In this document: positions 42,611-63,147 of the stretch, one piece after another
Position numbering within the stretch: position 1 is the stretch's first letter
Layout: every line of letters begins with the position of its first letter
NCBI GenBank assembly: GCA_009823395.1
Contig: CM020503.1
Location: 5,500,001-5,564,000, forward strand
Origin: Thamnaconus septentrionalis
Lineage: Eukaryota > Chordata > Actinopteri > Tetraodontiformes > Monacanthidae
Reading direction: 5' to 3'
Length of the DNA: 64,000 bases
Notes under the pieces: generated by a model
Told to the model about the DNA's origin: nothing
The model's input: the letters and a program-made list of their open reading frames with translations, nothing else
Databases searched by the model: none
Made by a program: the position numbers and the translations under genes

Positions 42611-43294
42611 TGAGCCATACATTCCTCCTACCTTACTGAGTAGAAATACGTTCTCACAGAAAGTTGAATATAAAATACAAAAGTAATTGAATAAGGTGAG
42701 ATAGTATAATGATTTCTTGCATAGAATTTGTTTTGTAGTCAAAGGATTTTGCATATGTTGGTTGAGTTTGAAAATTACAGTCTCATCTTGACACAGCATG
42801 TTTACAGTTGTTGTTGTTTTTTTGTTATGTATTAATGTGTGACCACATTGAGGGAATGTTGCAATGGCATGACATTATTTAAAATGATCAGTGGCACAGA
42901 CAATGGATTACTCATTTCATCTGCACTGGTCTTCCTTTAGCTGCAATGTCAGCAGTATAAAATGGACTTGGTCCCAAAACAGAGCATGAAAGCATTTTGT
43001 AGAATCGTTGCGCAAAGTTTCTGCAATTACAGCTGTGAAAATGTATTTCAGACACCTGAGGCTAACATGCATATAGCACCCACTAAAGAACACTACCAGA
43101 GGGGTGAACACAATCCACAAATGTGTGCAGAAAATTGCTGTGATGATTTGAGCTTGTCTGAAGGAAAGAAACACTTTTGATGTCACATTTCATCATGAGA
43201 TATTGTGAAATTTTGTGTGTTTTTTTAATCCACACTTTGTGTGAGTAATGGCCGAGCTCACTCTTCTTTCCATTTATGCAGAATTTGACCCAGG

Positions 43295-51543
<8,249 letters not shown>

Positions 51544-52006
51544 ATGTCACCGGCTGTTTGTTTGAAGAACTTGTTGTTAAGAGAGGGTCAAATGTTCAGA
51601 TGCTGCAGATGTGCAAACATGCAGAGGAAGCGGGAGGTCCAACTCTGGCCTGTTATTTTAACTTCAGTAATGCTGGGAAGTTCAAAGATTAGATTTCACA
51701 GTATTGAATTATTTCAAAGCTAAATTGTACCGGCTACATTCATATTTACTCCCTAGATTTAAAGGCATAATTAATTATTCCATAAAAGAAATGTGGCACT
51801 CAGAAAAACATTATGTTGATCGCTTTTTCTAAAACCTTCAGCATAAAGGCTCTAGTTTAACTTCCTGCTATAAATGATACTTTGTCTCTACCTTCTACGC
51901 TTGGAACAAAGCAAAAGCAAGCACCTGCCTTGGAGGGGATTTTCACTAGTCTCGCTGCGCTTTCCGTACCCCTTGTGACATCACAAAGAACCGAGGGCCT
52001 GATTCA

Positions 52007-52012
52007 AATAAA
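52007..52012 (+). terminator. arsg: arsg polyadenylation signal
   Basis: AATAAA about 460 bp past the TAG stop at 51541-51543. A second candidate lies near 52144. Confidence 0.55.
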
Positions 52013-52019
52013 GAGCTGC

Positions 52020-53050
52020 AGTCACTTTTAGCCGCAATCGTTGCTCATTGCAACTTGCACCCTTGTTGTGTTTGACTGGCTTTGTCCCAGTATCAACATG
52101 AAACACAGCAGGCACAGAAACTGTGAGAAGGAAGAGAGAGAAAAATAAATACATTCTCTGGCCAGTGAACTCAAGGAAGGAACAAAACACCCTCAAATGG
52201 TGGTGTGATATGAAGAGAAGAATCACACCTGCCATGATCAGCAGAAAGACTCGGTGTGTCTGACACAGATTTGAAAATGGCCTGCAATTACTATCATTAA
52301 CTCTGTTGATGCCCACAAAGCAAAAAACTGAACGGCAGCAAGCTGTTTAAGTACTATTTTATTGTTTTGAATAATGTATAAAATGCAATATTATTATTTT
52401 TTTAATCTGTTGTTGGCAACACAATTTTCCGTTGTCCTTTTTATGCAATCATCATTTTGCATTGCAAAGACACACATTATGAGAAGAATATTAACCCTAA
52501 CCCAATAACGCTGAGGAACGAAAGACCACCAGAAAGACTGGGGGTGTGTGCTGACACAGATTTGAAAATTACCTGCAATTACCTACCATTATTCACTCTG
52601 TGGATGCGCACAAAGAAAAAAAGAGTCATAAAACCTCATTTAAATGTTGGCAAACTGCGCCAGAGCAGAGACGCTGTTTGGTTGGCTGCAGTTTGAAGCT
52701 CACATTATGTGTGGTGAAGGCTTTATGATGCATTTGCAATCTCCGGTCCCAAGACATTTAGCAATCTGAAGGCTTTGAGTGAAGGACACACCTTCTGAAA
52801 GGTAAAGCAAGGAAAGTGTGTAAAAAATAGATGCATTTACTTTTTTTTTTTTTTATCTGAGTTTATGGATAGACTAGATTCATGTACAATGTTGTTAGTT
52901 AACGCTGCGTGATCTGGGACCTCACGGTTTAATGCAGCCTGAGATTGTGCCAACAGTGCCACCTAGTGGCCATTCAGGCGACCATGAAACTCAAGCAAAT
53001 CTTGCGCAGACGTGGTGAGAAAACAAAACAAACTTAAAACACCTTTTAAT
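52020..53050. other. Intergenic region between arsg and wipi1
   Basis: I see no exon. The stretches near 52240-52460 and 52540-52620 partly resemble each other (GACACAGATTTGAAAAT; ATTGCAAT-type words), suggesting an old local duplication of about 250 bp. Confidence 0.4.
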
Positions 53051-53058
53051 GTATGCCT

Positions 53059-53064
53059 TTTATT
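53059..53064 (-). terminator. wipi1: wipi1 polyadenylation signal
   Basis: Minus-strand AATAAA about 870 bp past the wipi1 stop, giving a 3' UTR of just under 0.9 kb. Confidence 0.5.
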
Positions 53065-53930
53065 TTTCAAAAACAATATATAATACATCAAAAATTAAAA
53101 ATGTTGCAAATAAAAAGGTATTTAGTACATCACTTAATAGCTGAGGGGCGGTAACCTCGTCGCGAACGACTCACTGACTCATCCCCTCCCACCAGTCGAC
53201 ACATCCAGATACATCATTACTGTCACTCTTCAGACTCCTGCGTGTCTAAAGTCACTATCACTCTTAGCAATGATGGCTGCATCTATGAGTGCGTGTTGCT
53301 TGTTGCTGCGTGTAACGTGATTTTATGTAGCGCTTTCAACACCTACAGCATGTTTTTTGTGGGTCTTTAATGCGACTGCTGAGGCAGCACCTTTCCTCAG
53401 GCTCCCTGAAAATCCCCCCAATCTATCATTAACAAAAATGCCCTCATGGCTTGTTGGAAAGTTACTGCAATTACCTGTCAGGTGACCACTCAACCTCTTT
53501 TTTGTGCATTGGAGCTATTTTTTGTGTTTTTGTTTTGTAAATCTGTCCTGGCTAATATCTTAAATTTGAATGAATTGCAGCGTCGTAATAGTTTATAGGT
53601 TACTGTGTTCAGTCTGTATTTCATAATAATAAAAAATACTCTTTCTATGTGAATGATGGGACCCGAAGTGTAGGAATCTGTCTTAACGGACATGAAAAGG
53701 GTTCTGAAATGTTTCTGGATCAGAAGGAGACGCTCCTCTTCTGTTGCCTTTATATTCTTCACAAAATGTGAGAGGGTTGTGGATTACGGACAGTCGAGGA
53801 AGTAACACCTTGGCGAGATTTGACCCTAGTCCAGCAGGGGTACAGAGGGGAGGGGGGAGCACAATGTTCTGAACACAAAGATATTTTTGTCCGCCTGCAT
53901 CTCCCCCTCTTCAAGACAGCGAAGGTTTGG

Positions 53931-56457
53931 TCAGTTGCTCTGGTTGCCCACCGGGGGGAACTCGTTCTCATCATCCAGACAGACGGGCCCCTCGGCGAAC
54001 TCATGCTCTGGGATTACCTCACCTCTTTGGGCTCCACCGTCCTCTGAGTAACCTGGCAGGAGATGAGAGGAGGGTTTTTTTTTTAATGCACCACTCATAT
54101 GTGTCTGCTGGGAACTGAGTACCTGCAGCCATATCTTTGTTGTTCTGGAATGGATTTCAGATGTGGGCTCAGGCTGAAGTTGTAAAACATTTCCTGAACT
54201 GATTTCACATGTGGAAATCACTTTTTTTTTGTCAAGGCATTTGGTTTTAACTACTGTTTTATGAAACTTTTTCAAAAAATTTTAATTAAAATTCAAAATG
54301 TCTCATTTTTAAAACTTCATTATTCATTGCAAACTGCATAATTAATCATCCAAAACGCAATAGATCTCCCGAAACAGCACTATTTGTAGCCTATTTAGCC
54401 CTGTGTTTAGAGCCTCTTTCTGCAAAAACACACTTACAGAATTGTGTAAAACATAGGCAGAAAGAAAGCCTTCCTTTTCAGCTATAATGTAAAAATCATC
54501 TATTCTCATTACTGCCATTATTAGATCACTGTGTTCTATCTGTGTAAACAATCTGAACACTTTTCTAATCAGCTTGACAAAGTTGTGCACAAAAATTTAG
54601 TTCCCTTCATGTGCCTGAATTCCGCAAGGTTTCACTTTATGTTTAGAACCAACATACCCATGAGGGTGGCAGATGCTGGAGGAGATGATGGGAGAGCCAC
54701 AGTGGCAGCGTATGATTGGCCCGTTGGTTGCGGAGAGGCATCCTCCGGTTTGTCTTCTTCGCTCGGTTCCACCGGGTCCTCGCTGGAGTCAAACAGCCTG
54801 TACGAACAGGGCAGGAAAAAATGCAACCATATAGTTTTAATATAAAAAAATACCCATGAGAAGACAAAAAGTCCTGACGGTGCACCGCAGAGTACTGTTA
54901 AAATGACAGCTTCTGTGAATCCATTGTTCTGTTTTTTTTTTTTTTCAAGTTTCCAATTCGAGAAAGTTAAAATTTCGAGATTAAAGTTGAAATTTTGAGA
55001 ATAAATCTAGTGTAAAAAACAAAATTTCTTGAATAAAATCGAGATTTTGCAATTAATGTCAACATGACGTGAGTCAAAATGTCGAGAATAAATTGGAAAG
55101 GCTCTGCACGCAAGTCTAGTGCAGTACTGTGGGTGAACCTTGTGGGATACACCTGTTTTCAGCAGTTTACTTTTAACTGTGGGTAACTGGGTCAATCCAC
55201 CATCCATCCAGTCTACTCGCCAATTTCCAAACTTTATTGATGAAAATTCATCTTTTTTTAACATCTACTTTATTCAGGAAATTTCAACTTTATTCAGGAA
55301 ATTTCACCTTTTTATGTCGACTTTTTATATATATAACTTAAAACTCGAAATGAAACTTAAATAGAAATCTACTTCCTGTAATATTTTTTTCTCTTCTTGT
55401 GGCCCTAAGCCTCTTTTGTGCTTCAAGCTCCTCACATTGTAAATGTTTATATTAGTCTGTTGTACACGGTGCATGATGCAGGCACTGCGTCAAGGCAAAC
55501 ACACTCAGACACACCTGTGTTTTTGGACGAGGATACACTCGCCTCCATCCTGAGGATCCACGTTGTAGATGTAGAGATATCCGTCCGAGGACGCCACCAG
55601 CAGGCGGGGCAGCTTCTGAATCCTGGCGCACGCGACACAAACAGGATGTGAGAAAATCTTTCTCTTGCACATAGTGTAGCTGCGCCGCTCTCTTTGTCAC
55701 TCATTTCCTTACGTAGCCAGCGCGCAGATGTTCTTCAGGCCGAACATATTGAGTCGCACGGTGGCGAAGGCTCTGTCCTGGTGCATCATGTCCGACACCT
55801 GCGCAGGTAAGTAGGTGCTGGCGGCGGTGAACATCTTGCCCACGTACGCTGACCATGTTGGAGACTCCTCGTCTTGACTGGCGGGAGACAGGATGGGTAA
55901 GTGTGAAGATCAGAGCTTGCATATACATACGGAAATAGAAGTGTGTGTGTGCAGTGCTGTTGGGATTACTCCATAAAAGTAATCCAACTACTGATTAGTC
56001 CTTTAAAAAGTAAAGGAAAGTCTAATTACTTCTTTAACTACTTTGTTTCATAAGTAATCAATTACTAATTACTTCAGTTTAGAAAAGATAAAGTAACAGT
56101 TGAGAACATCAAAATAATGTTTGTATTTCCAGCTATCAAACGCTATTTCTGTTTTTTCTTTTGCCGCCGCCATGCTTGTTTTGGTGCGTTGTCGCATATC
56201 AAAGACGTTGCATTCACAGCTGAATCATTAATTTGCGAGATCATTGTTGTCGGTTGTTTTCCTACATTTCAGACATTTTGTGGATAATATAATGCTTGCA
56301 AAATATTTCAGAAAAGTAATGGAATTGTTACTTGATACAGTAATTATGATGTAATTACCATTTTTGCCAGAGTAATCCTGTTACATTACTCCTCTGTTAC
56401 CAAAAAAAGTAGTTTAATTACAGTAGTGGATTAGTTAGTAATAGATTACTCGCGAAC

Positions 56458-56520
<63 letters not shown>

Positions 56521-59500
56521 GTTTACCAGGGGCTGTGTGGCTCCAGTTTAAAGATATGGACTGTTTCAGTGTTGCTGGATGCGCACAGAAAGTGGGCATC
56601 GGCGCTGAAGGACAACGAACTTATGCTGACATATCTGAGATAAACATGAAAAAGGGTAATTAGGCAACACAGTGAGAACAATAATCTCAGACATTTTCCA
56701 TCCCTTATGTAAATTTTGCTGAAGATCAAGATGCATGCACTGGTTGTCCCTCACAGGAAGTTCATCCGGCTTGACGTCTTGTCCCAAACCCCTCACTTTA
56801 ACCTAATCTGTTAAAACTCCTGCCTCATCCCACCACCATGAGAGCTTCTCTCCAGTGTCTGCTCACATTGCTCAACCTCTCTTGTTGAAGTACTTGACAA
56901 GACGAGTGCTCACCTTTTCATCCCCCGGCGGAATTCAAAGAGTCTCTGTCCTTCAGGAACGCTGAAGACTCTGATTACGGTTCCCTGTAGAGGAGAACGT
57001 TTTTGCATTCAGGTAAGTGAATTAAAAAAGAAGAGAAAAACACAAGACATCCCCTCCTCACCTTCTCTGAAGCACTGGCCAACTTTGTACCAGATGCGTT
57101 GAACGCGAGGGCCGCGAGGGGACTGTCGTGAGCTTGGATCAGCGTCAGGGTGGTCTGAAGGAGGCAGACGAAGAAGCGTGTTGTGTTCTAATGACATTTC
57201 CAAGAGATTTCACAAGAGCTACGATTTCCCTGCGCTCGCTGCGAGTCAAATGCAGGCTCACCAAACCATTGGCATCGTAGAGGGTGATTTCTCCGATCGT
57301 GGCACTGCCAGGGTACGCCAGGTAGGAGTTACTGTGGTTGACAGACAGAGCGCAGAGACCTACGAGAGAGTGCAGAGGATCATTCAGGCAGTCCATTATT
57401 ATTTACTACAGTAACTACTTATCAACAGAGGTATGAATACATTATTGGTCAGGGTATAGTCCTGTATTGAGCGAGATAATACCCCCCCAAAAAATAAAAT
57501 AAAATTTGAAGGATGGTGTTTAGCAGTTGCAGTATTGCTGTTAGTATTATTTGAAAGCAATTTTGTTCTCTGTGCTATGCCAGTATGTACAAAGAAGTTT
57601 TATTTTCTATCAAATGTTTGAGTACACATTCTTATAAACTCAGACGGATGAGTAAGTAAGCTAAATCAGCTGGCGTCCATGTTTTCATATCAAATAGCCA
57701 AAAAAGCGATGGACTGCTGTTTAAGAGGATTTAGTTCATCCAACTACTAACAGAAGGAATTAAAGTGAAAGCGACCAAATTTGTTCTAAAGACCCCATTG
57801 GGTTCCTGAACCGACCATTGAAACTGACCAGGCTAAATAACTTCATTAATAAGATCTTTTTTTCGTCAGTGAGTGGCAGCATTAACATGGTTTTTTTTGC
57901 CTGTTATAATCAGGTTTAGGTTAAGACTTCAGTGTTGAGACTTCATATAATGCTTTCAGCCACCAGTATAAACCCTTATCCCAGTTTGGTGAATTATATA
58001 TCTAGAATTATAACAGATAAACTACAACAGCTTTAACTCCTTGACGACAAATCTACTCCTCCAGCGGCGTCAGCATATCTTCACCCATTTACCCCCCCAT
58101 GGTCCTACACAGTGACAGTGATGAGCTCACACCAGTCAAAGGTGAGGACATCTTTAATATCAGCTGTCATATCTTTCTCCTTTTGTGCGAAATGAGGTGG
58201 ATAAGTCATAACTGCAACTCAATGTTGGCATTTAATACTGATCCACTGTGCTCTCTTTTCTCTCAGATTAAAAAGAAATGCCAGTTTGTGCTGTTAAAAA
58301 AGGCATTTCAGGTACCTGCACAAATTAGCAGTTGGAAGCCAGGATATACACAGAGATATAACAATCAATTTTCCTATAATGTTCATGTAAGCACACGCTG
58401 AATATGTTCAAAAGTGAAGTTCGGATCATAGTGAAATAACCAAGTCAATGTGCATTAGATGACACTGCCAGGCTGGAGTGGATTAATGCACAGTTCACCC
58501 CCCCACCACCCTCACCATTAGTTCATACAAAACATTTCAAAACAGGAAGCATCAGATTGGACAGATATGGGCCACATCTATGCAATCATCTGCTGCACTC
58601 CAGTGGCCAGGTTTATTTGGGTGGTTTTGTTTTCAGATTTCACCAGCAGCCATTTCCACTGCTGGCACAGCAGCCATATCTGGCCAAGGAACTGTGACAG
58701 AGCTCAAATGCAAAAAGACAAAGCACAGCAAAACGACTTGAAAGAACACCGAACCAAGAAGAAAATTCTAATTGCGCACGGCCCAGCTTAGAAAGCTAAA
58801 ATCTGCAGCTTGTGTGTAGGTGCACTTTGAAGGCTTTTCTGCAGCTTTGCTGCTTGACAGACTGACAGAGTATACTGGGGGCCCTCGGCCACCTCAGTCC
58901 AGGCCTGATTAGAGAGAACAGCAAAGAGCTCAGTGTACCTGAGGGGTTTGTGGGGGTGTTGAGCAGGGTCTTGAGCAGCTTCATATCTTTGATGTTGTGG
59001 ATGTAGATGGACTCTTCCAGGCACACCACCAGCCGCTGCGACGGGGACGAAGACGTGAGGGTTGCACACGATAAAATGAAAAGGTCACTTTGATTTGACT
59101 TCAGCTTGAAAAATCACCTGTCGGTTGAGCTTGACGGCGAGGATGTTGTTGGAGTAGCTGTAGTTGCAAATCTCCGTGCCCTTCTTGAAGTGATAGACGT
59201 TCATCCGCCGCGGCATGGACAGACTGACCACCACCACCAGACTGCTGGAGAAGAGCCGCTCCACGATGTAGACATCAGGACACTCCACTGCGCAGGACAC
59301 AAAAGCGGGGAAAGGTTTGAACTGGAAGGCCGTGACTCAGGCTGAAGACCCGTCACAAAATGTGTAGGATGTATATGTGTACTACAGAATGTTGAATTCT
59401 GGGGTTGCTTTTTATGGGGAGAAGTGGGTTGCTTTTAAAATCTCGCAGTCAAAGCCGTCTAACCTATTATCACCTGCGCCCTCTTTTGTAAGTATCAAAT

Positions 59501-61281
59501 TACATGCATCTTGCTCTTTCTTCTCACAGCAGCCCGACCTTAACAGGATGAAAACTTCCTCTTTCGTTGCCACTTAGAGGATGAGTGTGAGTAATTACTG
59601 GTAACATGATGGGATGTTTTATGAATGCTTGCATTAAGGGATGGTCAGTTATAAAATATAAAACATCTTTCTTGAGCTGAGTTGAGCGCAGCGTCCCTCC
59701 TCTTACCTCCTTCATGAATGCAGTCCAGTTTATCCACAGCAGTGATGGAGAAGAGCCGGTAACCAGGTTTGATGCCCACTGACAAAGACCTGCAAGAGCA
59801 ACACACAGGAGACTTTTTTGGTATGGAGGGAAACAGTTTAATAATAGATTTTCTATATATATTTGATGGATCGTAGACATTGGTGGCAATAACAGTGTTG
59901 TAAATGTAGTTCTGTAATTAAATTTTTAGACAGTTAAATTTTAACTTTTTGAATTTTCGAATATATAATGAAACAATGAAGCCAACCTCTGTTGTGAAAA
60001 TTAACCACTTGTGTGAACTTTTGTTAATCCTTTGAAAGCTGCTCAGATGTGAAACTGCTCAGTCATGTTCCTGAATCCACGGGTGTCATTTCACATGCTT
60101 GACATGCACATTGTGCACATACTGTAACTGATAGTACCATCATCTCAGCCACGAGGGAGGAAGTGTTTGACCTGACATATGACGTTATTTCTGCTGCATT
60201 ATCTCGTTTAGACGGCACAGTCATAATCCTGCCACAAAGTGCCATAAAATGCCCTCCACGCAGCCCACCTTATCTCATCACCGCTGCGGTTAAAGCCAGT
60301 TGGCGATGAGCAAACAGATAAGAAAGATCCAGTGAACTGTTTGGACACCTGCTTAGTTTTAAAACCGAAATGTTTATGCAAGGCGACACACCTGTAACTG
60401 AAGACACCTGTTGTAAAGCTGCCTCGGCTTGTGCCAGTTTATAATATGATGATGGGTGTAAAGGGCCATTATGCAACCTTTAACATCATCTTGTGTTAAG
60501 AGAGCATATTGCAAATGATGTTAATGATGTTCATCCCTAGTGATGTAGTCTTCTGAGGTCCCACTTGGTCTCACATCTTTCTCATAAACATCAAAAGATC
60601 CATTTGTTATGAGTGAATAAAAACACATTTGTTGTTTCTTTTAGTGACCTTATCCTACTACAACATAAAGTTGAAACAAAAATATGTATAACTAAATAAT
60701 TACCTAAAATATGCACATGTATCTTCCTTGTAATTTGATTAAAATATCATAGTTTAATAGCTTAACTGAGCCATTAAAATGGGAAAAGGTAAAAATGTTA
60801 CAAAATGATATGAGAGATGGGTTTGTTAGTTCTAATCATAAACTTGTATTATTATCATAATGTACTGTTCACACCTTTAATAGGACATCTGCATGACACA
60901 AAACCGTGTGGGAGGTGGGGGCATTCATTTCTGCACACAGCAGTCAGAATTTGGGTTGCTTATAAATGTCTGGTTTAATGTGCAACAGCCCCTGAAGGTA
61001 AACGCAGTTCCCTGCTTCACTTCGAGACGCAGACTGATCAAAAGTTATTTAGCTAGTTTGGTTTTGGACGCAGGCAGCACGCGACGGTTGTTCTTACTCG
61101 GTGCCACAACAAAATAAACGGAATAAAAAAACAAAATGAAGCAACGACCAGGTGCGCGGAGGAGATTGAGTTCATGCCGGGCCTACAGCCAGCAGGTCGC
61201 TTACGTGGTGTCCTGGTTGAAGGAGGCGCAGATGAAGCCTCGCTGCGCCTCGGCAACGTCCGCTGGGTCCTGGGACTCCAT
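53931..61281 (-). CDS. wipi1: WIPI1, phosphoinositide-binding autophagy protein
   Basis: WD40 beta-propeller of the PROPPIN family. It binds PI3P and PI(3,5)P2 on forming autophagosomes. Coding exons on the minus strand: 61205-61281, 59707-59789, 59118-59287, 58939-59035, 57262-57359, 57062-57154, 56914-56984, 56527-56634, 55713-55877, 55515-55622, 54658-54797, 53931-54052. All phases join to give 443 residues; human WIPI1 has 446. The lipid-binding motif FRRG is intact at residues 224-227. Other matching stretches are [39 protein letters not shown] and [19 protein letters not shown]. The insert before the C-terminus is acidic and variable. The ATG lies in a CpG-rich first exon. A GT-repeat with a hAT insertion lies in the intron after the eighth exon. 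Confidence 0.95.
54950..55408. mobile_element. Non-autonomous hAT-like MITE, copy 3, left end lost
   Basis: Same internal units (GAGAATAAA, GAAATTT) and right end (CTTCTTGTGGCCCTAA) as copies 1 and 2. The left inverted repeat is missing or badly decayed next to a T run. It lies in a wipi1 intron. Confidence 0.7.
55952..56461. mobile_element. hAT MITE inserted in a GT microsatellite
   Basis: The left end is CAGTGCTGTTGGGATTAC; the right end reversed is CAGTGTTCGCGAGTAATC. The interior is full of AGTAAT and ATTACT words. The 8 bases on each side are TGTGTGTG, so the insertion split or duplicated a GT repeat. CAGTG ends are typical of hAT elements. It lies in a wipi1 intron. Confidence 0.75.
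56461..56519 (+). repeat. (GT)n microsatellite
   Basis: Near-pure GT run, continuing from the edge of the hAT insertion to a few bases before the wipi1 exon at 56527. On the gene strand it is a CA run just past the donor. Confidence 0.92.
57360..58938. other. wipi1 intron 4
   Basis: A 1.6-kb AT-rich intron. I see no exon, RNA gene or recognised repeat in it. Confidence 0.5.
59790..61204. other. wipi1 intron 1
   Basis: A 1.4-kb intron, AT-rich in the middle. I see no further coding exon or named repeat. Confidence 0.5.
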
Positions 61282-61920
61282 CCGGGCCGCCAAACCCTGT
61301 CCGCTCTCGCCGAACGAGGTCGGAGGCCTCTTGGCCCGGGTCAATCCCTAACCGGAACCCGCTTCCCCTCCTCCGCTGCCCCCCCGACTCAAAGCGCCAC
61401 GCTCGCACTCGGGAGGAATATCCGGGCCTGGCTCTCTCAGATGACACGCATCGCGCACCGAGCGAACCGTCAGTCGGATTATTAGATGGACGATGTGAGA
61501 AAAATGCCCGCTCGGAGAATCTTGTTTTTTTTTCGGAGGACAGCGTTGTTATTACGTTGTTAACTTTCAGGGTCCGCACAGCAAAACAAAAACAGCTGAT
61601 GGGAGGTGCGTCACGCCGAAGCGCGTCGCGATTGGCTGTTCACGGCGAGTCGACCCCGTCTTTTCCTGCTTTCCGATTGGTCGAGGGGCATCAAGCCTGT
61701 GATTCATTTGACAACTCAGACGTTGACTCCGAGCGAAGCGCCTATCAGGATGGCAGAGCAGCTGATTGGCCAATGGCACTTTCAGTCTCATCACGTGGAA
61801 ATGTTTTCATGTTTTCATTGGCTTTCCGACGAGAGCGAGCGGGTTAGCTGCTCAGAAAAACGGAGTTTCTACATTCATTTATCTAAGACGGGGGTCGTTT
61901 GTAGTTACCTGTAAAATCAG
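61282..61920. promoter_or_regulatory. wipi1 promoter with CCAAT-box cluster
   Basis: CpG-rich sequence upstream of the wipi1 start. ATTGG (CCAAT on the gene strand) occurs at 61631-61635, 61676-61680, 61765-61769 and 61817-61821, with a plus-strand CCAAT at 61770-61774. Such clusters are typical NF-Y sites in TATA-less promoters. NF-Y binding is an inference. Confidence 0.55.
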
Positions 61921-62279
61921 TCAGTTTCGTTTAATATGAATTAAGGGTCCAACATGTTTTAGAAAAATATTGAAGGAAATGTCAGACAGCTAATCCACCG
62001 CTGGTGGATTTAGAATAAGAGGGTAAATGGGGCAGCATTTTGTTTTGTTTTTCTTCTCGCTTTCTTTCTGTCAGTAGTTGAGTACGTGTAATTTAGTTTA
62101 CCAATCAGGACCCACTGGCAGACACTAGGTGGCTTGATTAACCACTTATTTGCTATAGTGGCCTTAAAGCAAGAGGAAGGATATTTAATGTGTGGGAGGA
62201 GCCTAATTGGATCTCCTAAACGAGTGCTATGCCCTGGGGAGATTGTTTGTTCTTGATGGCAAAATCACTTACATGCACC

Positions 62280-62575
62280 CTTGATTGGTCAACAACAAGA
62301 TGGTTGTGGGTCAGTCTCCTGTTCTGGTGGTTTGGAACTTGCATCTTCTGCCTTCGTCTGTGTTGGTTCCTTCCACTCCCCTAAAATATCTGAATTGACT
62401 GTTGGTGTGTGAGTGTGAATGGTTGTTAGTCTTTGTCTTTAGAAGTGGCCCTACGATGAACTGGCGACTCGTCTATGGTCTACCCTGTATTTGCTCTATG
62501 ACAGGTGGGATAGGCTCCAGAAAACCCCCTCAACCCTGAGTGCAGGAGAAAGCAGGTATAGAAGATGTATGGATG
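62280..62575 (+). mobile_element. Old, diverged SINE copy
   Basis: Keeps the order of the SINE body (GTGAGTGTGAATGGTTGTTAG, GATGAACTGGCGAC, GATAGGCTCCAG, a GTATAGAAGATG tail) with many changes and a decayed head. Confidence 0.65.
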
Positions 62576-62649
62576 GATTCCCATTAGGCGCAAATGCATA
62601 TTTTTTGGGTGGGGATATCAGGGTCCACGTGTGAGGGAAGGCAGTATTA

Positions 62650-63147
62650 GCTAGTGTTGTACTCAAGACCACACCAACCGAGGCCAAGACATTATCAAGA
62701 CAAGACCAAGACATTTGGGGTTTGAGACCAAGACTTTATATATCAAGGAAAAATAACAACAAAACAGAAAAATGACCAGAATGTTCATCTCATTCTTTCA
62801 ATGCCAGTTTGCTTTTAAATCCAACAGCGACATCTCTTTTCAGCAATATATATTTAATAATTTTCTTTAACATTTTGCTTCTGTGCCAGCTATTTTGAAC
62901 CATTAAAAAAATAAAAAAATAAATTAACTAGGAATAAGGGGTGTGTCACTCTGGGCGTCACAAACGGGGCGAAACATAGTAACAGCTGGATTCTTTTCTG
63001 TTATTATCTGTCATTGTAGTGTTGGCTGAGTCGGCCCAGTCCAAATCCGAGACAAGACAGAGTGAAAATGCCTCAGAGTCTGAGACAAGACCGGGACCCT
63101 TAAAAAGTGGTCTTGAGACCAAGACCAATATTGAGCACTACAACCTA
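62650..63147. mobile_element. Inverted-repeat MITE (AGACCAAGAC-rich)
   Basis: The left end is TAGTGTTGTACTCAAGACC; the right end reversed is TAGGTTGTAGTGCTCAATATTGG. The interior has many GAGACCAAGAC words in both orientations. I remember very similar short elements in many fish genomes. It has no open frame. Confidence 0.6.

Larger units (their letters stand above)
40141..43280. promoter_or_regulatory. Divergent slc16a6/arsg interval with CpG-rich core
   Basis: About 3.15 kb separate the facing start codons. The stretch 41560-42150 is clearly richer in CG dinucleotides than its surroundings and is the likely promoter zone for one or both genes. An acceptor TTTATGCAG at 43280 precedes the arsg start, so arsg has at least one upstream non-coding exon. 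The donor partners are not certain: AGAG|GTAAGG near 41930 is one candidate. Confidence 0.5.
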
